Assembly: GCF_900188315.1 (NCBI RefSeq)
Contig: NZ_LT897781.1
Coordinates: 1,798,001 to 1,862,000, forward strand
Reading direction: 5' to 3'
DNA length: 64,000 bases
Origin: Marinobacter sp. es.042
GTDB taxonomy: Bacteria; Pseudomonadota; Gammaproteobacteria; Pseudomonadales; Oleiphilaceae
Part shown: positions 19,462 to 29,021 of the stretch, piece by piece
Layout of the letters: every line of letters starts with the position of its first letter
Numbering within the stretch: the stretch's first letter is position 1
Notes under the pieces: model-generated
What the model saw: the letters and a program-made list of their open reading frames with translations, nothing else
Database searches by the model: none
Told to the model about the DNA's origin: nothing
Position numbers and translations under genes: made by a program

Positions 19462-20046
19462 TCAGGCATCGATCAAGTCTGTTGCCCAGTCGGGCAGTCT
19501 TTCCTGTAAAGAACGCCAACGCCCCTCTTCCCAAACCGCAACACGCACATAGGGGTGATCGAGGCTGGAGTTATCCACAAGATGCAATTCGTCGACAAGA
19601 CCAACGCACTGGCGGAGATTCTCAAGAGCTCGCGGAATCCGGGACTGGATCTTGGCATCGGGGACGCTATGGCCGCCGGACTTGACCCGCGAGGCAACCC
19701 GCGCCTTGTTGAGTTCTGCAAACTCCAGGTGAAAATAGAACAGCCGAATCCGGAACCCTGCCGCCTTTGCAGCCCCGACAAAATCCACCTTGGAGGGATG
19801 GGAAAAAACCGTTTCAAAACAGAAGGTCTGACGCTCCTCAAGCAGGCGGAACCGCTCCCTTTCGGCAACAAGCGCCGCTTCGTAACTGTGCTTCTCAGGA
19901 GCATCCGGCCAGACACTTCTGGCGATGTTATCGGCATTCACCAGCGGGATTTTGCGACGAGCCAGGAACCGCTCATAGAACGTTGTTTTCCCCGCACCAT
20001 TACCGCCAACTAACAGCCAGAGCTCAGGCTGCGTTGTCACGGTCAC
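19462..20046 (-). CDS. Zeta-toxin-type P-loop kinase
   Basis: 194 residues. Walker A GGNGAGKTT is at 14-22, followed by VNADNIARSVWP, CFETVFSHPSK, and the zeta hallmark SRVKSGGHSVPDAKIQSR with basic substrate- and ATP-binding residues. Zeta toxins phosphorylate UDP-N-acetylglucosamine and block cell-wall synthesis; the substrate here is unknown. The gene overlaps the ParD-like gene upstream by 23 bases, the organisation of a toxin-antitoxin operon. Some relatives act without toxicity, so the toxin label is likely rather than certain. Confidence 0.82.
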   Translation of the reverse strand: MTVTTQPELWLLVGGNGAGKTTFYERFLARRKIPLVNADNIARSVWPDAPEKHSYEAALVAERERFRLLEERQTFCFETVFSHPSKVDFVGAAKAAGFRIRLFYFHLEFAELNKARVASRVKSGGHSVPDAKIQSRIPRALENLRQCVGLVDELHLVDNSSLDHPYVRVAVWEEGRWRSLQERLPDWATDLIDA

Positions 20047-20437
20047 TCAGTGCCTCGAAACGCCCGTTGCGAAACTGGCCGACTTCTCGACTACCGTCCG
20101 GATAGATCGCCTCCAGGTAGCCGGGTTTCTCGCCAGAGGCCTGGTACACCGTTCGCCCCCGGCCGATAGAGCGGCCCAGGTCACCGCTTTCCCTGGACTG
20201 GTCCACCTCGGCCCAGAGCTCATCGCTGGACACAGAGTCAGCCACCACCGGCTCAACCCGAACCTGGCGTATACCCTGCACAATGGCAATCAGATCTTCG
20301 GCACTCACATCGCCGGCAACAGCACGCCCGATTTCGGCCCAATACTCAATCTGCTTGGGTGTCGAGCGCCGATTAACCGCGCCCTCGGCGGCGGCGTGAC
20401 GAACGAGTGAATCGTCGAGACGGACGGCGGTAGTCAT
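20024..20437 (-). CDS. ParD-like antitoxin
   Basis: 137 residues beginning MTTAVRLDDSLVRHAAAEG, with RRSTPKQIEYWAEIGRAV, the pattern of the ParD-like antitoxin family. Its N-terminus probably folds as a ribbon-helix-helix DNA-binding unit. The C-terminal part (YLEAIYPDGSREVGQFRNG) looks like a small beta domain that may contact the toxin. It is first in a two-gene operon with the zeta-type kinase and is preceded by a promoter containing an inverted repeat, consistent with autorepression. Confidence 0.78.
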   Translation of the reverse strand: MTTAVRLDDSLVRHAAAEGAVNRRSTPKQIEYWAEIGRAVAGDVSAEDLIAIVQGIRQVRVEPVVADSVSSDELWAEVDQSRESGDLGRSIGRGRTVYQASGEKPGYLEAIYPDGSREVGQFRNGRFEALSDRDNAA

Positions 20438-20473
20438 GGTTACCTCCAGGGAAGATATCTATTCACACTTAAA

Positions 20474-20503
20474 ATTATGGCACTTGTTGCGTTTCGCTAC
20501 AAC
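20474..20503 (-). promoter_or_regulatory. Promoter and candidate operator of the toxin-antitoxin pair
   Basis: On the minus strand, TTGTAG (20497-20502) and CATAAT (20474-20479) are separated by exactly 17 bases, a near-consensus sigma-70 promoter 37 bases from the antitoxin start. The -35 and spacer hold GTTG and CAAC arms (20486-20489 and 20500-20503) that could form the antitoxin operator. Confidence 0.5.
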
Positions 20504-20606
20504 TGGATCAAAACGTTGCAAACAAACAGGCGCCAGCTAAACAGTTGACCCGCCCATCATTCTGCTGCACCCTAATCTGGTTTCATTATGCAACCGGAGA
20601 GAACAA

Positions 20607-21632
20607 GTGAGCGAATACAAGAACCGAGCCGTCGTGCTCAAACAACGCCCACAGGGCGAAATCCAACAAGGCGATCTCGTTTTGGAAGAGCGTCCTGTCC
20701 GTTCCCCTAACGAGGGAGAAGTTGTTGCTCAAGTGCTCTGGCTTTCACTGGACCCCTACATGCGTCCACGCATGAACGATGCCAAGGGTTACATGGACCC
20801 CATTGGCATTGATGAGCCTATCGTCGGCGAGAGTGTTGCACGTGTTGTTGAGTCCCGCTCGGACGACCTGAAAGTCGGCGACCTGGTTACCTGCTACTCC
20901 GGCTGGCAGGAATACGTCACATTCCCGGCGGACACGCCGATGGTCTACAAAATTCAGCAACGGGACAACGTGCCCCTGCAAACCTACCTTGGCGTTGCAG
21001 GCATGCCAGGGCGCACCGGTTATTGCGGACTTATGTACGTCGGCAAACCGAAAGCCGGCGAAACCGTGGTTGTCTCGGCAGCCTCCGGCCCTGTCGGCAC
21101 TGTCGTTGGCCAAACCGCAAAAACAGAGGGTTGCCGGGTGGTTGGCGTTGCCGGCGGGCCTGAGAAGTGCGATTTCGTGGTCAATGAGCTGGGCTTCGAC
21201 GCCTGCGTCGACTACAAGGCGGGCAACCTGGAAGCGGATCTCAAAGCGGCCTGCCCCGACGGCATCGACATCTACTTTGAAAACGTGGGTGGTGCCGTTA
21301 CGCGCGCCGTTGCCCCATTGTTGAATGAGGGGGCCCGGGTGCCCATCTGCGGTTTTGTCTCTGCCTACAATGCAAAAGATATGGCCAGCGTGGAAACTCC
21401 CTTCCACGTGCTCGGGGCGCTTGATCCGGCGCCGGAGCATCGTTTTTTCCTCGTGACCGAATGGCAGGACCAGCATCAGGAAATCACGGACATCCTGGCC
21501 TCACGGGTTGCTTCCGGGGAACTTAAATACCGCGAAACCGTTGCCGAAGGGCTGGACAACGCCGTTGATGCCTTTAAAGGCATGCTCAAAGGCCAGAACT
21601 TCGGCAAACAGCTGGTTCACATCGCAGACTGA
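20607..21632 (+). CDS. NADP-dependent oxidoreductase, CurA/YncB-type medium-chain reductase
   Basis: 341 residues of the zinc-free leukotriene B4 12-hydroxydehydrogenase-like subfamily, which reduces alpha,beta-unsaturated ketones and aldehydes. SLDPYMRPRMNDAKGY near the N-terminus, AASGPVGTVVGQTAK (nucleotide-binding loop) and GIDIYFENVGG are subfamily hallmarks. The start is GTG with GGAGAG upstream. It is monocistronic and convergent with the quinone-reductase-like gene. The natural substrate cannot be read from sequence. Confidence 0.9.
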   Translation: MSEYKNRAVVLKQRPQGEIQQGDLVLEERPVRSPNEGEVVAQVLWLSLDPYMRPRMNDAKGYMDPIGIDEPIVGESVARVVESRSDDLKVGDLVTCYSGWQEYVTFPADTPMVYKIQQRDNVPLQTYLGVAGMPGRTGYCGLMYVGKPKAGETVVVSAASGPVGTVVGQTAKTEGCRVVGVAGGPEKCDFVVNELGFDACVDYKAGNLEADLKAACPDGIDIYFENVGGAVTRAVAPLLNEGARVPICGFVSAYNAKDMASVETPFHVLGALDPAPEHRFFLVTEWQDQHQEITDILASRVASGELKYRETVAEGLDNAVDAFKGMLKGQNFGKQLVHIAD

Positions 21633-21666
21633 CTGCAATACCTGAGACGCGTGTGGTCTGTGTAAA

Positions 21667-22644
21667 TCAATCCGAGATTTTCAGGAGCACCTTGCCGGTG
21701 TTCCTGTTCTCGGCCACATAGGCCATCGCATCTTCCACCTCTTCTATCGGCCAGGTGCTATCGATCAGAGGTTCAATCTGGCCGGCTGCAAGCAGTGGCC
21801 AGACGTGCCGGTAGAGCGCCTGCATCACCTCGCCCTTATCCTCGACCGTGCGTGAACGGAGAGTGGAACCTATCAGCCGCTGGCGTTTAACCAGCATCAG
21901 GCCCAGATCCACTTCGGCCATACGGCCACCCATCAACCCAATCAGCACAATACGCCCATCAACATTCAGAACCCGCTGATCTTCGGCAATATAATTGCCA
22001 CCGACCGGATCCAGAACCATATCCACGCGACCCCACGCTGTAACAGCATCAACGAAGGAGCCTTCGTTCCGGTTCCAGACGCCACTGGCTCCCAGATTGC
22101 GACAAACCTCCAGTTTCGCCTTATCACCGGCGGTCGCAAAGACCGGATTGCCAAAGGCCGTTGCGAGCTGAATTACCGCAGTACCAAGGCCGCTGGCACC
22201 CGCATGCAGGAGCACACGCTCACCCGGTTTCAAGGCTGCTTCGTGATACAGATTCAACCAGGCGGTGGCAAAAACCTCGGGAATAGACGCAGCTTTCTCC
22301 AGCGACACCCCTTTGGGAACGGGCAAAACCTGCACCGCGGGTACCACCACACGAGTCGCGTAACCGCCGCCAGTGAGCAGGGCGCAGACTTCATCACCGG
22401 GTTTGAGGTGGGTTACACCGGATCCGACCGAAGCGATGCGACCACTGACCTCCAGCCCGAGAATATCGGCTGCTCCCGGAGGCGGGGGATAGACGCCAGC
22501 GCGCTGCATGAGATCCGCACGATTGATGGCTGTCCAGACAACCTCGATTTCGACGTGGTCTGCGGGCGGTTCACCCGGTCCTTCCCAGGGCTGCCAGCTT
22601 AGATTGCCCCCGGTTACCTTGATTGCTTTGATCATGTATGACAT
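21667..22644 (-). CDS. NAD(P)H:quinone oxidoreductase, PIG3-type
   Basis: Zinc-free medium-chain reductase of about 325 residues. INRADLMQRAGVYPPPPG and LGLEVSGRIASVG are typical of the PIG3/quinone oxidoreductase group, and HAGASGLGTAVIQLA is the dinucleotide-binding loop. The frame opens at 22692; I chose the ATG at 22644 because AAGG lies five bases upstream and it precedes the conserved MIKAIKV. It follows the glucosylglycerate operon by 72 bases on the same strand and may be read through from it, but nothing ties it to that pathway. Confidence 0.88.
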   Translation of the reverse strand: MSYMIKAIKVTGGNLSWQPWEGPGEPPADHVEIEVVWTAINRADLMQRAGVYPPPPGAADILGLEVSGRIASVGSGVTHLKPGDEVCALLTGGGYATRVVVPAVQVLPVPKGVSLEKAASIPEVFATAWLNLYHEAALKPGERVLLHAGASGLGTAVIQLATAFGNPVFATAGDKAKLEVCRNLGASGVWNRNEGSFVDAVTAWGRVDMVLDPVGGNYIAEDQRVLNVDGRIVLIGLMGGRMAEVDLGLMLVKRQRLIGSTLRSRTVEDKGEVMQALYRHVWPLLAAGQIEPLIDSTWPIEEVEDAMAYVAENRNTGKVLLKISD

Positions 22645-22716
22645 CTCGGCCTTGCTCATATGGGCACAGGATACCCTATGTTTTTCGAGCATTGCACAAA
22701 TGACGTCTACAGTTTG

Positions 22717-24456
22717 TCAGGCGGTAACTTCAAGATTCGATAGCCACACACTCTGATAGGGTTTCAGGGCAATCGACCCGGACAGATCATCAATGGTCAT
22801 TCCGGAAATCAGATCCTGCCAATGATCGGTACCAATCAGATTGATGTCGCTCAGCGCTACCTGCTGCACTTCGTTGCTGATGTTGTGAATGCAGAAGATG
22901 GACTGATCCCTGCGCATACTCTGGCGCCAGAAACCAAACAGCTGCAGGCCGAGATGCAGGGTGAACTGGGTAGCGTTCGGGTGAAACGCCGGCTGTTTAC
23001 GCCGGATGGCGATCAGGCGTTTCAGCTCCTCGAACGCCTTGCTGTGGTGGCTCAGGGGATCTGCGAGCTTCTGCTCCAGAGTATCTAGTTGCCACTGGCT
23101 GCGGTTAATGGATCTAAGCCGCCCGGTGTGCTCCACCCGCTCCAGATCGTTCTCAGTCGCCAGCAGACTGTGAATGTAGAAGGCCGGAATCCCCTCCAGC
23201 GCCAGCATGACGGTGTGGGCACAGACGAAGCGCTGCAATTGCCAGTGATCGCGACCCGACTCCGCCGTGCCCTGCAGCGCATCGTACAGGGCAATGTTGA
23301 TTTCGTAGGGCTGGTCGCGGCCATCCGGCGTGCGCCGGTACGAGACCTTGCCACCGAACGAGTCCATGGTGTTGATCAGCCGCTGCTTCTCTTCCTCCGT
23401 CAGCAGACCATCCGTTGGCCGCATGCCCACACCATCGTGGGACGCAATAAAATTCAGATAGGTGGTGCCCATCTGCGCGGGCGGCATGCTCATCAGCCAG
23501 GTTTTCAGGTGCTTGCAGTCACCGGTAACCAGGGTATTGATCAGCAGGGGCGGCAGGGAAAAGTTATAGATTACATGGGCTTCGTTGGCGTTGCCGAAAT
23601 AGGTGAGATTTTCGCGGTTGGGTACGTTGGTCTCGGTAATCACCACCGCATCCGGGCTGTGGTGCTCGATCAACAGGCGCAGGATTTTGATCAGCTCATG
23701 GGTTTGCTGCAAATGGATGCAGGGTGTGCCCGGCTCTTTCCAGAGAAAGGCGACAGCATCGAGCCGGAAAATGATAATGCCACGCTCCAGGTAGCGCCGG
23801 ATGATGGAAACAAACTCGATGAGTACCTTGGGGTTGGCAAAATTCAGATCAACCTGGTCCTCACTGAAGGTGCACCAGACATACCTTTCGCCATCATCGG
23901 TCTGAACCGGGTTCAAGAGTGGCGAGGTTCGGGGACGCACCACGGCACTCAGATCATCCCTCGGATTGCCCTCGAAGAAATAATCCTTGCCCGGGTCTAC
24001 CCGTTTGCGGAAATTCTCGAACCAGCGGCTGCGGGCCGACATATGGTTGATCACCAGGTCCGCCATCAGCTTGTAATCCCGGGCAATGCCTTCGATATCC
24101 TCCCAGTTTCCGTGGGACTCGTTGACAGCCAGATAATCCATGACCGAGAAACCGTCGTCGGAGCTGTAGGGGAAAAACGGCAGAATGTGCACTGACGAAA
24201 TTGAATCTGACAGGCAATCCGCGAGGAACCGGTGCAATGTCTGCAGTGGTTTTTCTTCCGCCCGCTGAACCGTGTCGGCATAGGTAATCAGCACCACATC
24301 CGATTCGTCCCAGTTATTCTGATGCGCAGGCGGCGGGGCCTGGTTGGGCTCCAGTCCCATGGTGGTCAGCAACTGCTCGGCCAGAAAGTCACAGTCCAGC
24401 TCCGGATAGACGACATCCAGCATGGAAACCAGCTTCGCTTTCAGAGCCTGGGTCAT
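22717..24456 (-). CDS. GH13 subfamily 18 phosphorylase, probably glucosylglycerate phosphorylase
   Basis: 579 residues related to sucrose phosphorylase. The nucleophile Asp is in [13 protein letters not shown], the acid/base Glu in [14 protein letters not shown], and the transition-state Asp in [12 protein letters not shown]13_18 enzymes phosphorolyse glucosides to glucose 1-phosphate plus an acceptor; known acceptors include fructose, glucosylglycerate's glycerate and glycerol, the last described for a Marinobacter enzyme. Its four-base overlap with gpgS and a glycerate kinase in the same operon argue for glucosylglycerate. There is no signal peptide, so it is cytosolic. Confidence 0.85.
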   Translation of the reverse strand: MTQALKAKLVSMLDVVYPELDCDFLAEQLLTTMGLEPNQAPPPAHQNNWDESDVVLITYADTVQRAEEKPLQTLHRFLADCLSDSISSVHILPFFPYSSDDGFSVMDYLAVNESHGNWEDIEGIARDYKLMADLVINHMSARSRWFENFRKRVDPGKDYFFEGNPRDDLSAVVRPRTSPLLNPVQTDDGERYVWCTFSEDQVDLNFANPKVLIEFVSIIRRYLERGIIIFRLDAVAFLWKEPGTPCIHLQQTHELIKILRLLIEHHSPDAVVITETNVPNRENLTYFGNANEAHVIYNFSLPPLLINTLVTGDCKHLKTWLMSMPPAQMGTTYLNFIASHDGVGMRPTDGLLTEEEKQRLINTMDSFGGKVSYRRTPDGRDQPYEINIALYDALQGTAESGRDHWQLQRFVCAHTVMLALEGIPAFYIHSLLATENDLERVEHTGRLRSINRSQWQLDTLEQKLADPLSHHSKAFEELKRLIAIRRKQPAFHPNATQFTLHLGLQLFGFWRQSMRRDQSIFCIHNISNEVQQVALSDINLIGTDHWQDLISGMTIDDLSGSIALKPYQSVWLSNLEVTA

Positions 24457-25676
24457 GGCCGGAATTCCTCATTATCCAGCTCTACGGCCTCCAGCAATTG
24501 CTCCTTGATGTCGGGAATCGCGCTTGTGACCCGGTTCCAGCTGGGAATAAAAGGTGTGTCCATCGGGTTATCGAGGAAATAGGCGCCCGCCCGCATCACG
24601 TTCTGGGCGAACAGCTCCACCGCCTTCTCTTCCTTGTGTCGATCAAACGTCAGGCCGTTGATAATGGCGTCGTTCTGATAGGTCTCCACAAAATCCAGTG
24701 CAATACGGAAGTACGTGGCCTTGATAGTCCGGAATTTCTCATTGGAGAAAATCTCACCGTTGGTCGCCAACTTTCGGAACAGAGCCTTGGCGATATCCAT
24801 GCTCATTTTGGACAGACCCTTGCTGGCATCCTCCGGTGAGAGCTCCTGATGCTTGTGATCATAGACATCGGCAATATCCACCTGGCACAGGCGGTTGGTG
24901 GCGTAGTTTCGCTTCATCTCCGACAGCACACCGATCTCCAGTCCCCAGTCGCTGGGAATCCGCAGGTCATTGATCACATCCGTGCGAAACGAGAATTCCC
25001 CGGCCAGTGGGTACCGGTAACTGTCCAGGTAATCCAGGAAATCGTTGGGGCCGCAGACCTTCTTCAGGGATCGGATCAACGGTGTTACCAACAGGCGACT
25101 GACCCTTCCGTTCATTTTTCCGTCCGCTACACGGGCGTAGTAGCCTTTGCAGAACATGTAGTTGAAGCCGGGGTTAGCCACAGGGTAGATCAGGCGGGCC
25201 ACAAGATCCCGGGAATACGTAAGGATGTCGCAGTCGTGCAAGGCAACGGATTTGCTGACACCCGAGGCCAGCACATAGCCAAAGCAATACCAGACGTTTC
25301 GTCCTTTACCCATTTCCGTCGGTGCCAGGTTCTGCTCCCGAAGCTTCAGGTCAATGTTCCTGAGTCGAGGCCCGTCGTTCCAGAGCACCTTGAAGTTCTG
25401 TGGCAGTTCGGAGAAGTACTCCAGGGCGTGGCGGTATTGTTCCTCGTTGGCTCGGTCCAGGCCAATGACCACCTGGTCCAGATAAGGCACCTTGCCCAGC
25501 TCATGCACGATATTTTTCAGGGCCGGCCCTTCCAGCTCTGAGTACAGGGAGGGCAACACCAGGGACATGGGCCGGGTCTTGCGAAAACTCATCAGCTCCG
25601 CTTCGAGTTCCTCTACCGGACGCCGAACCAGGTTATGAAGGGTTGTGATAATGCCATTCTGGTAAAAGTCGCCCAT
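24453..25676 (-). CDS. gpgS: Glucosyl-3-phosphoglycerate synthase
   Basis: 407-residue GT-A-fold glycosyltransferase resembling the GT81 family, which joins glucose from an NDP-glucose to D-3-phosphoglycerate. [15 protein letters not shown] is the nucleotide-sugar binding start and [15 protein letters not shown] supplies the metal-binding DXD-like motif. A start with [16 protein letters not shown] and AAGGAG upstream is clear. It sits between the HAD phosphatase and the GH13 gene. GpgS makes the committed intermediate of glucosylglycerate, a solute made under salt stress and nitrogen limitation in other bacteria. Confidence 0.88.
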   Translation of the reverse strand: MGDFYQNGIITTLHNLVRRPVEELEAELMSFRKTRPMSLVLPSLYSELEGPALKNIVHELGKVPYLDQVVIGLDRANEEQYRHALEYFSELPQNFKVLWNDGPRLRNIDLKLREQNLAPTEMGKGRNVWYCFGYVLASGVSKSVALHDCDILTYSRDLVARLIYPVANPGFNYMFCKGYYARVADGKMNGRVSRLLVTPLIRSLKKVCGPNDFLDYLDSYRYPLAGEFSFRTDVINDLRIPSDWGLEIGVLSEMKRNYATNRLCQVDIADVYDHKHQELSPEDASKGLSKMSMDIAKALFRKLATNGEIFSNEKFRTIKATYFRIALDFVETYQNDAIINGLTFDRHKEEKAVELFAQNVMRAGAYFLDNPMDTPFIPSWNRVTSAIPDIKEQLLEAVELDNEEFRP

Positions 25677-25712
25677 GGCGGCTCTCCTTTTTTATACCCA
25701 CACTCGAACGGG

Positions 25713-26528
25713 TCAGTACCCGTGCTCAAACAGGAGATTGAGCACGCACTCATTCCAGCCCTCGGGGCCGGGCTTGAGGGAGCGAATGGCGTGTTTTGCC
25801 GAGGGCAACTGAACCTCTTCGCTTTTTACGCCCCGGATCACCACCGGTATATCCGCCGATTCCAGCATCTGCTGATCGTTGGGGCTATCACCCAGGGCAA
25901 TGGCCAACACTTGCCCATCGCCATACTGCTCCCGGTATTGCTCTTTGTATTTGTTTAGCAAGAACCGGGCCCCATCGGCTTTATCAAATATACCCATGGC
26001 ATGGAGGAAACGTCCGCCCGCTACCAGGCGGAGATCCTCGGCACTCAGAGCCGCTTCAAACTCCGCCAGTTCCTGCTCGGAGCCCTGCCAGATCAATGGT
26101 TCAGTTCCGAGCCGTTCTTTGGCCCGCCCGGCCGCTGCCGGACCCAGGCCGGTCTGCGCTGCCAGTTCATCGGTAGACATGTCGGCAAAGCCCCTGAATC
26201 GCGCGCCCTTCTTCCGTTGCGCGGCCAGCACCTCAAGGACGCGTTCCCGGGTTGCACCAAAATTCACCACTTCTTCTTCTGCATTGCCCAGGGCGTGGGG
26301 CGGAATAACCACGGCTGCACCGTTTTCGACAATGAACGGATCCTGATTTCCAAGTTCTTCCCTCAAAACCCGGATCTCCGGCATGGTTTTGCTGGAGTTA
26401 AGCACCAGGGGAATATTGGCTGCCTTCAGCCTTTCCAGGGCGGGCCCCGCCGCGTGCCAGCGGTAGTCGTCGTGGTCCAGCAGGGTGCCGTCCAGATCCG
26501 AGAAGAGAATCAAATGGGGTCTGGCCAT
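25713..26528 (-). CDS. gpgP: HAD phosphatase, glucosyl/mannosyl-3-phosphoglycerate phosphatase family
   Basis: 271-residue HAD-IIB hydrolase. The catalytic motif FSDLDGTLLDHDD is at about residues 9-21, LVLNSSKTMPEI carries the Ser/Thr of motif II and ALGDSPNDQQML the acidic motif IV. This pattern matches the MPGP/YedP family, which dephosphorylates mannosyl- or glucosyl-3-phosphoglycerate. Adjacent gpgS selects the glucosyl substrate, so it should release glucosylglycerate. GGAGACC precedes the ATG. It is third from the GH13 end of a compact operon (12 bases from the kinase). Confidence 0.85.
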   Translation of the reverse strand: MARPHLILFSDLDGTLLDHDDYRWHAAGPALERLKAANIPLVLNSSKTMPEIRVLREELGNQDPFIVENGAAVVIPPHALGNAEEEVVNFGATRERVLEVLAAQRKKGARFRGFADMSTDELAAQTGLGPAAAGRAKERLGTEPLIWQGSEQELAEFEAALSAEDLRLVAGGRFLHAMGIFDKADGARFLLNKYKEQYREQYGDGQVLAIALGDSPNDQQMLESADIPVVIRGVKSEEVQLPSAKHAIRSLKPGPEGWNECVLNLLFEHGY

Positions 26529-26540
26529 GGCCGGTCTCCG

Positions 26541-27479
26541 TTAGGCCTCGCGAAACTGCGGAAGGCCAAGGGAATGGTCCTCGGCCACGTTGATCAGAAC
26601 ATCAGCCCGCCCAGGCATTTCTGCGAGGCAGGCACGGGTAACCCGTTCATAGTGCATCACGAAGCGGCCGACTTCTTCGTCGGTCATAATGCGCAACTCC
26701 TGTGCACCATCATGGGGCCCGCCACTTTTTGGTGCATTACGGATTTTATTTGCCAGCTTTTGCTCCTGAAGCCGACGCCACTCAAGAACACACGCCATGG
26801 AGGGGGCCTTTAACATGACCAGATAATCGATTTGATCAAAAAACTGTCGGTATTCTCCTTTCAACTGATCGTTAACATAGCTGCGCCAGAGGCCGTCAGG
26901 ATCCTCGTTCGCCTCCAGCCGATTTATCGGATCATCAAGCGCACTGTCTTGCTCCGGTCGCGCATCCAGGCACCAGCCCTCCAGAAGAATGATCTCCGCC
27001 CTTCCCCCGAAGACAGGCCACTGATCCCGGGGAACCCGATCATCCCTGGATTTGTCGAAGGCAGCGATGGGCGTAGAGTCTCCGGGCGCTGCCGTGCGCA
27101 AACGATGCAAAACCTGCTGCCCCAGCGCCACATCATGGGTTCCGGGCACACCCCGGGTTTTAAACAACGGGTGTACCCGTTCGGCGAGGTCCTCACGCTC
27201 GGCTCTGGTAAGGTAAATGTCATCGAGGGAGAAATTGGCAGTGGAACGGTTGCAGTGGCGGAGCAGGATTTCCCGTAAAAAGAGCGTCAACGTGGACTTG
27301 CCCGTACCCTGGGCTCCGTGAATACCAACCACAATGGGTTGCTTTTCCGTATCATGGAGCGCACGGATTCGGTCTGCTAGCGGCAGAATGGTCTTTTCTA
27401 CCGTTTCGGCGTAGGCCTCGGGCAGGCCTTCCTGCTGAATCAGGGCACTGATGGTTTGTTCTAGCGAGCGATCAGACAC
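26541..27479 (-). CDS. D-glycerate 3-kinase-like P-loop kinase
   Basis: About 312 residues with Walker A GAQGTGKSTLT near residue 56 and the conserved SLDDIYLTRAERE, as in plant/cyanobacterial-type glycerate 3-kinase (GLYK) and related uridine-kinase-fold proteins. It would phosphorylate glycerate released by the phosphorylase back to 3-phosphoglycerate, the GpgS acceptor. The longest frame begins with a TTG at 27497; a GTG at 27479 has GGAA eight bases upstream, and I prefer it. It is the first gene of the operon, divergent from selO with a short gap that must hold both promoters. Confidence 0.82.
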   Translation of the reverse strand: MSDRSLEQTISALIQQEGLPEAYAETVEKTILPLADRIRALHDTEKQPIVVGIHGAQGTGKSTLTLFLREILLRHCNRSTANFSLDDIYLTRAEREDLAERVHPLFKTRGVPGTHDVALGQQVLHRLRTAAPGDSTPIAAFDKSRDDRVPRDQWPVFGGRAEIILLEGWCLDARPEQDSALDDPINRLEANEDPDGLWRSYVNDQLKGEYRQFFDQIDYLVMLKAPSMACVLEWRRLQEQKLANKIRNAPKSGGPHDGAQELRIMTDEEVGRFVMHYERVTRACLAEMPGRADVLINVAEDHSLGLPQFREA

Positions 27480-27554
27480 GTTGGGTTTCCAGTTCAATGG
27501 ATGACTTAAGAGAGACGGCAGCAGAATTCATACCAATGGGAGTATAGGCGTTTT

Positions 27555-29009
27555 ATGAGTGGCAACGATTTTCGAATAGAGCATCGCTACCTGGAGCTCC
27601 CGGACAGTTTTTATACCCGGGTTCAGCCCTCCCCTCTGAAAGACGCAAAGATGGTGTGCTTCAACCACAAGCTCGCGGGGCAGATGGGCTTTCGCGCCGA
27701 TTCCGAATCCGACTGGACCGGCGTGGGTGCGGGATCGGAGTTACTCGAGGGCATGGAGCCTGTGGCCATGAAATACACGGGCCACCAGTTCGGCGCCTAC
27801 AATCCCGACCTGGGCGACGGCCGTGGACTGCTACTGTGGGAAACCGTTGGCCCCGATGGACGACGCTGGGACTGGCACCTCAAAGGCGCCGGTATGACTC
27901 CCTACTCCCGCTTCGGGGATGGCCGCGCCGTGCTTCGCTCCACCATTCGCGAATACCTGTGCAGTGAAGCCATGCACGGACTGGGTATCCCTACCACCCG
28001 GGCACTGTTCATGGTGAGCGCCAAAGACCCGGTGCGCAGGGAATCCATCGAGACGGCGGCTGCACTGGTGCGCGTGGCTCAAAGCCATATTCGCTTCGGA
28101 CACTTCGAGTTCGCCGCGCACCACGAAGGGCCTGAAAGCGTAAAGACTCTGCTTGAGCATGTGATCTCGCTGCACTTCCCTCATCTGATCAACCTGCCAA
28201 ATGACGATCGATACGCCCGCTGGTTCGAGGAAGTGGTGGAACGCACCGCAAGAACGATTGCGGACTGGCAGGCAGTCGGCTTCTGCCATGGCGTGATGAA
28301 CAGCGACAACATGTCCATCATCGGCGACACCTTTGATTATGGCCCTTTCGCATTCCTTGATGATTTCGATGCCGGCTATATAAGCAACCATACCGACCAG
28401 GGCGGGCGCTACGCCTACAACCGTCAACCACAAGTCGGGTTCGAGAATTGCCGCTACCTGGCCACAGCCCTGCTCCCGGTAATGGAGGAGGACGACGTGC
28501 GCCGGGGGCTTCGCCGCTATGAAGTGGCCTACAACGAGCGCTTCCTCCAGAACATGCGAGACAAGCTTGGCCTGATCATCGAGGATGAAGCAGACCTGAG
28601 CCTGATCATGGATACCTTCAGCATGATGCACGAGCACCATGTCGACTACACGGCCTTCTTCCGGGCGCTCTCGAATCTGCACAGCCATGGCCATGGGCCG
28701 GTGCGGGATCTGTTTGTAGATCGCAGCGTGGCGGACCAGTGGCTGGAGCGCTATGAGGAAAGACTCCTGAACGAGACGCGAGCTCATGATGAGCGGGAGT
28801 ACGCCATGCGTCGCGTGAATCCGAAGTATGTGCTGAGAAACTATCTGGCCCAGCAGGTCATCCAGGAGGCGCAAAACGGGGATTACGAACCGATGAAAGC
28901 ACTATTGAAGGTTCTTGAGCGCCCCTATGACGAGCAACCGGAGAGTGAGCCTTATGCTGCATTGCCGCCGGATTGGGGCAAGCACCTGAATATCAGCTGT
29001 TCAAGCTGA
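27555..29009 (+). CDS. selO: Protein adenylyltransferase SelO
   Basis: 484-residue pseudokinase-fold enzyme that transfers AMP to Ser/Thr/Tyr of proteins during redox stress in the systems studied. YTGHQFGAYNPDLGDGRG, LKGAGMTPYSRFGDGRAV and CHGVMNSDNMSIIGDTFDY (nucleotide and metal binding) are diagnostic. Bacterial SelO, as here, usually ends without selenocysteine: the terminus is NISCSS, with an ordinary Cys near the end. It is divergent from the glycerate kinase and ends at an inverted-repeat element. Confidence 0.93.
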   Translation: MSGNDFRIEHRYLELPDSFYTRVQPSPLKDAKMVCFNHKLAGQMGFRADSESDWTGVGAGSELLEGMEPVAMKYTGHQFGAYNPDLGDGRGLLLWETVGPDGRRWDWHLKGAGMTPYSRFGDGRAVLRSTIREYLCSEAMHGLGIPTTRALFMVSAKDPVRRESIETAAALVRVAQSHIRFGHFEFAAHHEGPESVKTLLEHVISLHFPHLINLPNDDRYARWFEEVVERTARTIADWQAVGFCHGVMNSDNMSIIGDTFDYGPFAFLDDFDAGYISNHTDQGGRYAYNRQPQVGFENCRYLATALLPVMEEDDVRRGLRRYEVAYNERFLQNMRDKLGLIIEDEADLSLIMDTFSMMHEHHVDYTAFFRALSNLHSHGHGPVRDLFVDRSVADQWLERYEERLLNETRAHDEREYAMRRVNPKYVLRNYLAQQVIQEAQNGDYEPMKALLKVLERPYDEQPESEPYAALPPDWGKHLNISCSS

Positions 29010-29021
29010 CGGATTTAACTT

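Noticed and set aside
23089..24195. A 368-residue plus-strand frame
   Set aside because: It is antisense to the GH13 gene, which carries all catalytic residues.
22717..24456. Calling the GH13 enzyme sucrose phosphorylase or glycosidase
   Set aside because: The family fits sucrose phosphorylase, but the operon with gpgS, a phosphatase and glycerate kinase points to glucosylglycerate; no sucrose genes are nearby.
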